Positions 1 through 5,086 of a stretch of 5,220 nt of DNA are shown here, piece after piece. Source of the stretch: DAOTUL01 sp034437435 (GTDB taxonomy: Bacteria; Chloroflexota; Anaerolineae; Aggregatilineales; Phototrophicaceae); contig CAYQJO010000292.1 in the NCBI GenBank assembly GCA_964417785.1, forward strand, positions 1-5,220, in the 5' to 3' direction. Position numbers and translations under genes: made by a program. Each line of letters begins with the position of its first letter. Position 1 is the first letter of the stretch. The notes under the pieces were generated by a model. It ran no database searches and had not been told where the DNA came from. It saw nothing but the letters and a program-made list of their open reading frames with translations.

Positions 1-70
1 GGACCAGTACCGGCAGCAGCAGGAGGGCCAGCAACGCAAGCAATACGGTCACTCTGCGAAGTTGTCGCAT
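1..70 (-). CDS. N-terminus of an exported or membrane-anchored protein (partial)
   Basis: Only the first 23 codons are in the window; the gene continues past the left edge. The visible peptide begins MRQLRRVTVLLALLALLLLP, a textbook signal peptide or signal anchor: three arginines in the first six residues followed by an unbroken Leu/Val/Ala stretch. The ATG is well supported by an AGGAGA-type Shine-Dalgarno (minus-strand reading of 78-84) at suitable spacing. The gene is divergent from the DUF6391-like gene at 201, with a 130-bp intergenic region between them. Function cannot be told from this fragment. It could be a secreted protein, a lipoprotein whose cysteine lies beyond the edge, or a membrane protein. 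Confidence 0.75.
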   Translation of the reverse strand, partial: MRQLRRVTVLLALLALLLLPVLV

Positions 71-77
71 AAAGGTC

Positions 78-84
78 TTCTCCT
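78..84 (-). promoter_or_regulatory. Shine-Dalgarno of the left-edge exported gene
   Basis: The minus strand reads AGGAGAA here, a few bases upstream of the ATG at 70-68. It is one of the stronger ribosome-binding sites in the window and fixes the start of the partial gene. Confidence 0.7.
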
Positions 85-89
85 GTAAC

Positions 90-114
90 TTGATTTGGAC
101 CTATTCTAAATCAA
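90..114. promoter_or_regulatory. Inverted repeat, candidate operator in a divergent intergenic region
   Basis: TTGATTT (90-96) and AAATCAA (108-114) form a perfect 7-bp inverted repeat around an 11-bp spacer. A second, shifted pairing, GATTTG (92-97) with CAAATC (112-117), extends the symmetry. It lies 20 bp upstream of the left-edge minus-strand start. On the minus strand its centre contains TAGAAT (103-108), a -10-like hexamer, so a bound protein could block that promoter. The arms are AT-rich, with no T-run typical of a terminator, and neither flanking gene ends here. A regulator-binding dyad is therefore a better reading than a terminator. No regulator is encoded in view. Confidence 0.35.
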
Positions 115-136
115 ATCCCCAACCCTTGCCTTAAGC

Positions 137-180
137 GTTACATAAGTACCCTCGTCTGTGATAAGCTTAGACGGTATAGT
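137..180 (+). promoter_or_regulatory. Candidate promoter region for the DUF6391-like gene
   Basis: Two weak sigma70-like possibilities precede the plus-strand gene. One is GTTACA (137-142), a 17-bp spacer and GATAAG (160-165), preceded by a TG at 157-158 as in extended -10 promoters. The other is TATAGT (175-180), a good -10 match but with no recognisable -35 at the right distance. Either would give a short leader. The Shine-Dalgarno is weak too (GGAAAA at 187-192). Confidence 0.3.
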
Positions 181-200
181 CAAAATGGAAAACGACGACC

Positions 201-755
201 ATGAAACTGGTACAACAATTCGCGGAAACAATCCAACCCGTGTTGAATTTCCCTATCGTTCGCCGCACGCGGCGTAATCATGGATTGGAACACGCCACCG
301 TCCATCTGCTGAGCAGCCGTATCCGGGGGTTGAAGATCGCCGGTCGCAGCACCGACGGTGGGTTTATACTGATCGGAAATGTGTCGACGGATGAGGTCAA
401 GCGGGCGGTTCATGATGCCCTTGAGCGAATGCGCCGGGGGGAACACAGCCTCGCCGTACATCCAAACTGCGGCACCAACCTCGTTACCACCGGCACCCTG
501 ACGACTCTGGCAGGCGTAATCAGCCTGCGCACGGATCGCAAACCGCTTTCGGCTGATCGGATCGGATGGGCAGTCTCGCTGATGACACTGGCGGTGCTGG
601 TGTCACAGCCGTTGGGGATGGACCTTCAGCGCCACATCACCACCAAAGGCGATCCCGGCGACCTGGATGTGGTCCACGTCGCCCGACGTGAGATACGTGT
701 GCCGTTCCGCAGCCAGCCAGTGGTCATTCATCAGGTCATCACACGCCGGGGTTGA
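201..755 (+). CDS. DUF6391-like protein with HGLEH and HPNCGTN motifs
   Basis: A 184-residue protein of unknown function. Residues 25-37 contain RNHGLEHATVHLL and residues 87-93 read HPNCGTN. These His/Glu/Cys-rich motifs are the signature I associate with the DUF6391 family, found in cyanobacteria and Chloroflexota. Between them lies a glycine-rich, beta-like stretch (about 43-60) and an amphipathic helix (64-80). After HPNCGTN come two weakly hydrophobic stretches (about 94-109 and 122-138) that may associate with or span the membrane. The tail (142-184) is polar and contains KGDPGDLDVV. HxxEH (27-31), H35, H87 and C90 would be reasonable metal ligands, but this is inference. The ATG at 201 is the first plausible start; the ribosome-binding site is weak. 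A small membrane-protein gene follows almost immediately, suggesting a two-gene unit. Existence of the gene is very likely; family moderately sure; function unknown. Confidence 0.8.
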   Translation: MKLVQQFAETIQPVLNFPIVRRTRRNHGLEHATVHLLSSRIRGLKIAGRSTDGGFILIGNVSTDEVKRAVHDALERMRRGEHSLAVHPNCGTNLVTTGTLTTLAGVISLRTDRKPLSADRIGWAVSLMTLAVLVSQPLGMDLQRHITTKGDPGDLDVVHVARREIRVPFRSQPVVIHQVITRRG

Positions 756-760
756 TCGTC

Positions 761-958
761 ATGGAGCAAACACCCTCGCCGCTGGCGCGGCAGACCGCCA
801 CCCTGATCCTGCTGATCGGCATGGCCGGTTCGGGCGCAGCGGCAGCCATCACCCTGATCGGCAACCCGGAATTGGGGTTGCAGGTCTGCCTGGGGTCATT
901 GGGGCTGGCGCTGATTGTGCTGCTGGTAGGCGGTCTGATGATCGCCTCCAACCGCTGA
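761..958 (+). CDS. Small two-helix membrane protein, hypothetical
   Basis: A 65-residue protein starting MEQTPSPLARQT. It contains two hydrophobic segments (about 12-33 and 39-61) joined by a short GNPEL turn, and a short polar C-terminus (SNR); a helical hairpin in the membrane is the obvious reading. I chose ATG 761 because GGGG at 748-751 sits 9 bases upstream, whereas the alternative TTG at 752, which overlaps the previous TGA, has no spaced ribosome-binding site. It begins 5 bp after the DUF6391-like gene, so translation is probably coupled. It ends 3 bp before the stop of the convergent GlsB-like gene. No family recognised. The hydrophobic periodicity and operon-like position support a real gene, but its small size leaves some doubt. 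Confidence 0.6.
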   Translation: MEQTPSPLARQTATLILLIGMAGSGAAAAITLIGNPELGLQVCLGSLGLALIVLLVGGLMIASNR

Positions 959-961
959 GCG

Positions 962-1285
962 CTATTTCGTCAGCGCATGGGCAGCACCCACAACCACCAC
1001 GCCACCCACAACACCGGTAACGATAGCACCGAGCAGGCCGCCGATATTAATGCCGAGAATGCCCAGAAGGATGCTGCCCACGATCCCACCAACCAGACCC
1101 AGGGCGGCATCCCCGATGGGACCGTAGCCCTTACCGCGCACAATTTGACCGGCCAGATAACCGACAAACATCCACAACAAAACGGCCAGCAGCAGCCCGA
1201 AAATGTTCAGTGCCACTGAGATAACCGATCCCAGCACCAACACAGCCAACACGGCCAAAACAATGAGAACAATCAACTCAATCAC
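962..1285 (-). CDS. GlsB/YeaQ/YmgE-family (transglycosylase-associated) membrane protein
   Basis: A 107-residue, very hydrophobic, glycine-rich inner-membrane protein. Residues 1-19 and 23-45 are hydrophobic. From W38 it matches the GlsB/YeaQ/YmgE pattern: GYLAGQIVRGKGYGPIGDAALGLVGGIVGSILLG (42-75), then a short loop and a last hydrophobic segment (83-101). Family members are usually about 80-90 residues with three helices, so this one has an extra N-terminal hydrophobic segment. The family is often stress-associated and is historically labelled transglycosylase-associated, but its biochemical role is not established. The start is GTG at 1285, fixed by a strong AGGAGA on the minus strand at 1293-1298. 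It lies 63 bp downstream of holA and could be read from the same transcript. Its stop is 3 bp from the convergent small membrane gene. Confidence 0.85.
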   Translation of the reverse strand: MIELIVLIVLAVLAVLVLGSVISVALNIFGLLLAVLLWMFVGYLAGQIVRGKGYGPIGDAALGLVGGIVGSILLGILGINIGGLLGAIVTGVVGGVVVVGAAHALTK

Positions 1286-1292
1286 TTTATAT

Positions 1293-1298
1293 TCTCCT
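1293..1298 (-). promoter_or_regulatory. Shine-Dalgarno fixing the GTG start of the GlsB-like gene
   Basis: The minus strand reads AGGAGA followed by 7 bases and then GTG. No ATG or TTG lies in frame at this spacing, so this site decides a non-ATG start. Confidence 0.7.
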
Positions 1299-1348
1299 GA
1301 TCTTCACAAGTCACTAATTGGGGTACGTAGGAATGTGCAGCCGGGTTG

Positions 1349-2326
1349 CTAATGGGCGACGCTGGCGACAAAGAGGTCAAGCGCCAGTTCGGCCTGGATG
1401 CGCCCGGTCTTGATCTTGAAATCGGTCTCCGCCAGATTGCGATAGATTTTTTCCAACTGCTCGATAGAGAACTCGCGGGACTGTCGTGCCACCGTGCGAG
1501 CTACAAATGACGACATCCCCGGTATGCTGCCCGCATCGCCACCGGCCATCAGATGTTCTTTGGCCGTGATCAGCAGGCGAAACTGGCGGATAATCATGCC
1601 GTAAAGCTTGAGGGCGTCCTGGTCCTTCTCCGCCATCAGCCGGTGCATTAATTGCAGCGCAACCTGACCGCGCCCCTCCGCGATAGCGTCCACCATTTTG
1701 AAGATACTGGCTTCCGCCACATAGGGCGTGAGTGCCACCACATCGTCCTCGGTGATGGACCGCTGGCCGTCTACATAACTCACCAGCTTGACCAGTTCGT
1801 TATCTGCACGGCGCAAATCGTCACCGGTGACAGCGGCCAGGGCCGCCGCCGCCCGACCGTCGATCTCGACCGCGTAGGTCTCGCGTGCGCGTTGGCTGAT
1901 CCAGCCGGTGGTGTCTTTGGGCGCATTGAACACTCGCATGTAACCCGACTCAACCGTCTGTGCCAGTTTGACAATCGCGTTCTTGGCCGGGATTTCGCCC
2001 CGTTCTACCAGTACCAGCCGGGCATAATCCGGCAAACTCGGAACATCTTCTTCCAATCGTGCCAGCGCTTGCTTGCCCGTCTGACCGGCCCCCTTGCGCG
2101 TCAACCAGCCCAGCAACCCGCGCACAATCACCAGCCGTCGATCAGCCAGAAACGGATACGACGACACCGCCGCCAGAATCTCCGGCACGGTCGCCTCGGC
2201 TCCGTCGAACTCAGTGGTGTTCATGTCCGCGTCAGGGCCGTCGCCCATCTCAGCACGCAGCCGGGCGACTGCCGCGTCAATACTGATTTCGTCGCTGCCG
2301 TGAAAGAGATAGAAGGTGGTGGTCAT
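1349..2326 (-). CDS. holA: DNA polymerase III subunit delta (clamp loader)
   Basis: A 325-residue protein, close to the usual length for HolA (about 320-345). Delta is the clamp-loader subunit that binds and opens the beta sliding clamp, acting with delta' and the DnaX subunits. The N-terminus TFYLFHGSDEISIDAAVARL (4-23) matches the degenerate Walker-A-like start of the family (YLLYGxDExLI). RRLVIVRGL is at 63-71 and ARLVLVERGEIP at 102-113. Domain II carries the typical GDDLRRADNELVKL (168-181; family GNDLxxLxNELEKL) and ITEDDV (191-196). Domain III has SIFKMVDAIAEG (207-218) and the C-terminal QFRLLITAKE / FSIEQLEKIYRNLAETDFKIKTG pattern (248-308). An in-frame ATG at 2350 would add eight residues (MERGRRIP) but lies in a palindromic repeat and lacks a ribosome-binding site. 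ATG 2326 has GGGGAAGG upstream and a family-like N-terminus. The gene follows the acidic secreted protein, separated by the repeat. Confidence 0.9.
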   Translation of the reverse strand: MTTTFYLFHGSDEISIDAAVARLRAEMGDGPDADMNTTEFDGAEATVPEILAAVSSYPFLADRRLVIVRGLLGWLTRKGAGQTGKQALARLEEDVPSLPDYARLVLVERGEIPAKNAIVKLAQTVESGYMRVFNAPKDTTGWISQRARETYAVEIDGRAAAALAAVTGDDLRRADNELVKLVSYVDGQRSITEDDVVALTPYVAEASIFKMVDAIAEGRGQVALQLMHRLMAEKDQDALKLYGMIIRQFRLLITAKEHLMAGGDAGSIPGMSSFVARTVARQSREFSIEQLEKIYRNLAETDFKIKTGRIQAELALDLFVASVAH

Positions 2327-2339
2327 GGGGATTCGCCTT

Positions 2340-2374
2340 CCCCTCTCCATTTGGAGAGGGGGTTGGGGCTGAGG
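2340..2374. repeat. Palindromic interspersed repeat (CCTCACCCC...CCTCTCC type)
   Basis: CCCCTCTCC (2340-2348) and GGAGAGGGG (2353-2361) form a perfect 9-bp stem around an ATTT loop, followed by GTTGGGGCTGAGG to 2374. On the minus strand the order is CCTCAGCCCCAAC, CCCCTCTCC, AAAT, GGAGAGGGG, AAGG. From memory this matches a widespread intergenic element in Chloroflexota, cyanobacteria and some Proteobacteria, usually present in many copies per genome. It fills nearly the whole gap between the secreted-protein gene (stop 2378-2380) and holA (start 2326). There is no downstream T-run, so it is not a classical terminator, though the transcript would form a stable hairpin. Only one copy lies in this window, so repetitiveness is known from other genomes, not shown here. 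Confidence 0.65.
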
Positions 2375-2377
2375 TAT

Positions 2378-3433
2378 TTAGCCAGCAGGGACCACTGGCT
2401 CAAGACCGAAGTATCCTTCGACCTCTTCCGGCGCGAGCAGGGTCGCACCTTCGGGAAGAGAGACCGTCAGGTCACTGTTGATGTCGCTCAGTTCCACATC
2501 GAAAACAGTGTTCAGAACGATAGGTGGCATGGCACCTTCGCCTTCAGCCGGAGCGCCCATCATCGGACCCAGGTTAAGCGAAAAGTCCAGCACAAAGGTC
2601 AGTTTGTGGATCAGGCCATCATTGGCACCCACGTACTGGGTAATCACCACATTGGACTCAATCGTGCTGATGAGCATCGGAATCATCTGCGCCATCATCT
2701 CATCGCCGCCCGACAGCGCACCGGCCATACCAGTGAGTTCCTGCCCCATCGGTGATTGCAGCAGACCGGTCAGGTCGGCAGTGAACTCGAACGGCGACAT
2801 CGCCTGCCCCATCATCTCGACATCTTCGAGGCGCTGGTAGGTGAAGAAGGCTTCAATCGAGGGATCGACCATACCGCCCATACCAGCCAGGTCTTCCAGA
2901 CCGAACAGTTCACCCAGGGTCGCGGGGGCCTCTTCGGCGGTCATACCGGTAGTATCCAGCGGCAGCAGGTCACCAATGCCGGTCGCAGCCAGGGCTTCGT
3001 CCGAGGCTTCCAGCGGCACACCCACCAGATTGACCTCACCCTGCGCGTTCGGCAGGTCCGTCACGAGATAACCATCCGCCAGGACAAAACGGAGTTCGTT
3101 CGTCTCACCATCCAGGGTAGCGCTGTTGGTCAGGTCCATGCCGAAATTTTCGCCAAAGACCACCGGGCCGCTGCCGGTCACCGCCAGATTGAGGGCCGCC
3201 GGGATCGACGGATCGAGCATCATCAGCAGTTCCAGGCCAGATGCGGTCACATCCAGGCTGTAGTTCATGGCAAACGAGGTCGCGGCGCTGGTGGCCTCCG
3301 AAGCTGCGTTAATGACCGCACAATCTTCCGGGGAGAGATCAAAGCAAAGATCGCCACCTGCATCCTGTGCATTGGCACCGGTCAGTACCAGCGCAAAGAT
3401 GGCAGCCAGAACAATCAAGTACCGAATTTTCAT
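2378..3433 (-). CDS. Acidic, methionine-rich secreted protein, hypothetical
   Basis: A 351-residue protein with a clear Sec signal peptide: MKIRYLIVLAAIFALVLTG, then ANA before Q23 as the likely signal peptidase I cleavage site. No lipobox cysteine is present. The mature part starts with two cysteines eight residues apart (C30 and C38, CFDLSPEDC), the only ones, which could form a disulphide. The rest alternates short beta-like stretches (SFAMNYSLDVTASG, LTFVLDFSLNLG, TVFDVELSDINSDLTVSLP) with acidic, Gly/Met-rich linkers. This is loosely like LolA/LppX-type periplasmic or surface proteins, but I cannot assign a family. By my count the mature chain has about 51 Asp/Glu against one Lys and two Arg, and about 19 Met. 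ATG 3433 is chosen over the in-frame upstream start at 3481 because GGAGGA lies just upstream and the signal peptide begins there. Confidence 0.8.
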   Translation of the reverse strand: MKIRYLIVLAAIFALVLTGANAQDAGGDLCFDLSPEDCAVINAASEATSAATSFAMNYSLDVTASGLELLMMLDPSIPAALNLAVTGSGPVVFGENFGMDLTNSATLDGETNELRFVLADGYLVTDLPNAQGEVNLVGVPLEASDEALAATGIGDLLPLDTTGMTAEEAPATLGELFGLEDLAGMGGMVDPSIEAFFTYQRLEDVEMMGQAMSPFEFTADLTGLLQSPMGQELTGMAGALSGGDEMMAQMIPMLISTIESNVVITQYVGANDGLIHKLTFVLDFSLNLGPMMGAPAEGEGAMPPIVLNTVFDVELSDINSDLTVSLPEGATLLAPEEVEGYFGLEPVVPAG

Positions 3434-3436
3434 GGT

Positions 3437-3442
3437 TCCTCC
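3437..3442 (-). promoter_or_regulatory. Shine-Dalgarno deciding the start of the secreted protein
   Basis: The minus strand reads GGAGGA, three bases before ATG 3433. This near-consensus site, together with the signal peptide it precedes, rules out the longer start at 3481. Confidence 0.75.
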
Positions 3443-3542
3443 ATAAATGAGATTTAGATAGTGCCAGAAACAGCGTACCATAGGTTTAAGTCTGGCGCGA
3501 ATAACCAGAACACATGCATTTTTATCTTAATGGATTGTAATG

Positions 3543-4802
3543 TTAATTCTTCAACAAGCTTGCAGCCCGTGCGATAATCATTTCACTGATAGCCGTCTTA
3601 CTGGCAAGGTCAAAAGGATGCTCATCGCCTTCGGAGTCCAGGACGATGACGCGGTTGGTATCCACCTGGAAACCCGAATCGGGTGCGGTGATGTCGTTAG
3701 CGACCAGCAAGTCCAGCCCTTTGCGTTCCAGCTTGGACCGGGCGTTGACCAGCAAATTCTCGCTTTCCGCTGCGAATCCCACCACTAAACGCGGATAGCC
3801 AGTGTTCTCTCGCCGTACCTTGACCTCAACCAGAATATCGGGTGTACGGATCAATGTCAGCACCATGCCCCCGTCTGATCCGTCCTTCTTGATCTTCTGG
3901 TGGGCGATTGTTTCCGGCTTGAAATCAGCCACCGCCGCCGCCATCACCAGCAGGTCGGCATCAACGCAGTGTTCCAGAATGGCTTCCAGCATCGACTCGG
4001 CGGTATCGACAATCACTATTTCTGCACCAATGGGGACGGGCAGATTTTCCGCCGTACTCACCAGTACGACCTCCCTGGCACCGGCATCCAGTGCCGCCTG
4101 CGCCAGTGCATACCCTTGTTTACCGCTGGATCGGTTGGTCACATAGCGCACCGGATCGATGGGTTCGCGGGTCCCGCCGGCACTGACCACCACCTTCTGC
4201 CCCAACAGACTGACCTCGGTCTCTGGCTGTTCGCGGGCCAACAACAGCCGGACATAGCCTAGGAGGGTGGGGGTCTCTGGCAGACGCCCCTGCCCGATCA
4301 TGCCGGAGGCAAAGCGTCCGGTTTCCGGTGGGATGACCATTACGCCATGCGCTTTGAGTACATCCAGATTAGCCTGCACTGTCGAATGGATGTACATCCC
4401 ACCATCCATTGCCGGAGCTACCATCAGTGGACAGTTCACCGCCAGCGCCGTCAACGCCAGCAGATCATCGGCAAAACCATGCGCCAGGCGGGCCAATGTA
4501 TGAGCGGTCGCTGGAACTACCAGCATCAGGTCGGCTTCCTCACCCAGGCCCACATGTGCGATATGGGTTCCCAGGCCGTCGGCGCTCTCGGTCCGCCACA
4601 TGTTCGTGTAAACGGGACGGCCCGTAACCGCCTGGAATGTCAGCGGGGCGACAAACCGCTGCGCGGATTCAGTCATGATGACATCGACCAGCGCACCGGC
4701 CTGGGTCAGTTTGCTGGCGAGATCAACGGCTTTGTAACAGGCGATACTGCCGGTCACCCCCAGGAGAATGCGCTTATCTTCAAGCAGGGTAATGGGTTCC
4801 AT
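3543..4802 (-). CDS. coaBC: Bifunctional phosphopantothenoylcysteine decarboxylase / phosphopantothenate-cysteine ligase
   Basis: A 419-residue cytosolic enzyme of normal length for CoaBC. It joins cysteine to 4'-phosphopantothenate (CoaB) and decarboxylates the product to 4'-phosphopantetheine (CoaC), steps in coenzyme A synthesis. The FMN-binding CoaC half (about 1-190) shows GVTGSIACYKA (15-25), catalytic H83 in IAHVGLG, VVPATAHTLARLAHG (95-109), APAMDGGMY (129-137) and FASGMIGQGRLPE (164-176). The CoaB half (about 200-419) shows VVSAGGTREPIDPVRYVTNR (205-224), SSGKQGYALA (225-234), AAAVADFKP (288-296), the KIKK lysine motif (303-306), VGFAAESEN (341-349) and VANDIT (367-372). Two CoaC positions differ from E. 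coli: Asp133 replaces Asn125 and Ser166 replaces Cys158. It starts 9 bp after the 70-residue gene, with a weak ribosome-binding site, so coupling or co-transcription from the promoter at 5058-5086 is likely. Confidence 0.95.
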   Translation of the reverse strand: MEPITLLEDKRILLGVTGSIACYKAVDLASKLTQAGALVDVIMTESAQRFVAPLTFQAVTGRPVYTNMWRTESADGLGTHIAHVGLGEEADLMLVVPATAHTLARLAHGFADDLLALTALAVNCPLMVAPAMDGGMYIHSTVQANLDVLKAHGVMVIPPETGRFASGMIGQGRLPETPTLLGYVRLLLAREQPETEVSLLGQKVVVSAGGTREPIDPVRYVTNRSSGKQGYALAQAALDAGAREVVLVSTAENLPVPIGAEIVIVDTAESMLEAILEHCVDADLLVMAAAVADFKPETIAHQKIKKDGSDGGMVLTLIRTPDILVEVKVRRENTGYPRLVVGFAAESENLLVNARSKLERKGLDLLVANDITAPDSGFQVDTNRVIVLDSEGDEHPFDLASKTAISEMIIARAASLLKN

Positions 4803-4811
4803 CGTCGTTTG

Positions 4812-5024
4812 TCACCGTTTAATCTCTATCGAGCCGTCAGCCAATCCCCGGCGCAGTTCGGTCGTATCCAGATCGATCAACCCCTTATCGCTGGCGATGG
4901 ACACCGTTTCGGCGTCCACTGCGACGACGACTCCGCTGGCGATCAGACGATGATGCTGGTACACCTGAACCGTCTCTCCCGGTCGGGGCAGCCGGTAACC
5001 CCGAATCCGCTCTAACAAACTCAT
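4812..5024 (-). CDS. Small 70-residue protein upstream of coaBC, hypothetical
   Basis: A 70-residue protein beginning MSLLERIRGYRLPRPGETVQ. It has a basic N-terminal segment (R6, R8, R11, R14) followed by short alternating hydrophobic strands: TVQVYQHHRLIASGVVVAVD (18-37), TVSIASDKGLIDLD (40-53) and a charged tail ending EIKR. The pattern suggests a small all-beta (SH3- or KOW-like) fold, but this is inferred only from residue alternation. The ATG at 5024 has GAGAAGG a few bases upstream. It ends 9 bp before coaBC and is preceded by a good promoter, so it is the first gene of that unit. In many bacteria rpoZ sits before coaBC, but this sequence shows no omega-subunit features. No function can be assigned. 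Confidence 0.75.
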   Translation of the reverse strand: MSLLERIRGYRLPRPGETVQVYQHHRLIASGVVVAVDAETVSIASDKGLIDLDTTELRRGLADGSIEIKR

Positions 5025-5039
5025 TCGTGACCTTCTCTC

Positions 5040-5053
5040 GGTTACTTGTTACC
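5040..5053. promoter_or_regulatory. Imperfect dyad just downstream of the -10, candidate operator
   Basis: GGTTACTTGTTACC is symmetrical as GGTnACnnGTnACC, with one mismatch per arm, and can also be read as two direct GTTAC copies. It lies 4 bp downstream of the -10 box at 5058-5063, so it would cover the transcription start and first bases of the transcript. It may be an operator for the 70-residue gene and coaBC, or chance. Confidence 0.25.
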
Positions 5054-5057
5054 TGCT

Positions 5058-5086
5058 ATTATCCCTAAAAGGCGCGAGAAGATCAA
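5058..5086 (-). promoter_or_regulatory. Sigma70-like promoter of the small gene-coaBC unit
   Basis: On the minus strand TTGATC (5086-5081) is followed by exactly 17 bp and GATAAT (5063-5058). This matches TTGACA at four of six positions and TATAAT at five of six. It begins directly after the stop codon of the upstream reading frame and lies 33 bp before the ATG at 5024, giving a short leader. It is the best promoter match in the window. Confidence 0.5.

Noticed and set aside
667..1020. Plus-strand frame overlapping the DUF6391-like end and the small membrane gene
   Set aside because: It is out of frame with both, Arg/His/Pro-rich, and crosses the convergent junction into the GlsB-like gene.
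977..1219. Plus-strand His/Asn/Gln-rich 80-codon frame
   Set aside because: It is the complement of the GlsB-like gene, and its odd composition mirrors the Val/Leu/Gly codons of the real gene.
2327..2350. Longer holA start at ATG 2350
   Set aside because: The ATG lies in the loop of a palindromic repeat, adds a non-conserved MERGRRIP leader, and has only a pyrimidine-rich sequence upstream.
1652..2755. Long plus-strand open frame of 367 codons
   Set aside because: It lies antisense to holA, runs across the intergenic repeat and into the opposite strand of the secreted-protein gene. Its translation is rich in His, Gln and Arg with no recognisable domain, whereas the minus-strand frames give clear families.
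2756..3457. Plus-strand open frame opposite the secreted protein
   Set aside because: Its translation is Gln/Arg/His-rich and low-information, as expected for the complement of an acidic, Leu/Ala-rich gene. The minus strand has a signal peptide and a strong ribosome-binding site.
3491..3509. Short inverted repeat TCTGG...CCAGA downstream of coaBC as a terminator
   Set aside because: The stem is only 5 bp with a 9-nt loop and no T-run follows on the relevant strand. I also saw no convincing promoter between 3443 and 3542 for the secreted-protein gene, only weak -10-like hexamers.
4347..5015. Plus-strand 222-codon frame opposite coaBC and the 70-residue gene
   Set aside because: It spans the junction of two minus-strand genes, one of which is unmistakably coaBC, and has no recognisable motifs.
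4812..5024. The small gene before coaBC as RpoZ (RNA polymerase omega)
   Set aside because: The position is typical of rpoZ, but the sequence lacks the conserved omega N-terminal helix and arginine-rich motifs and looks beta-rich.
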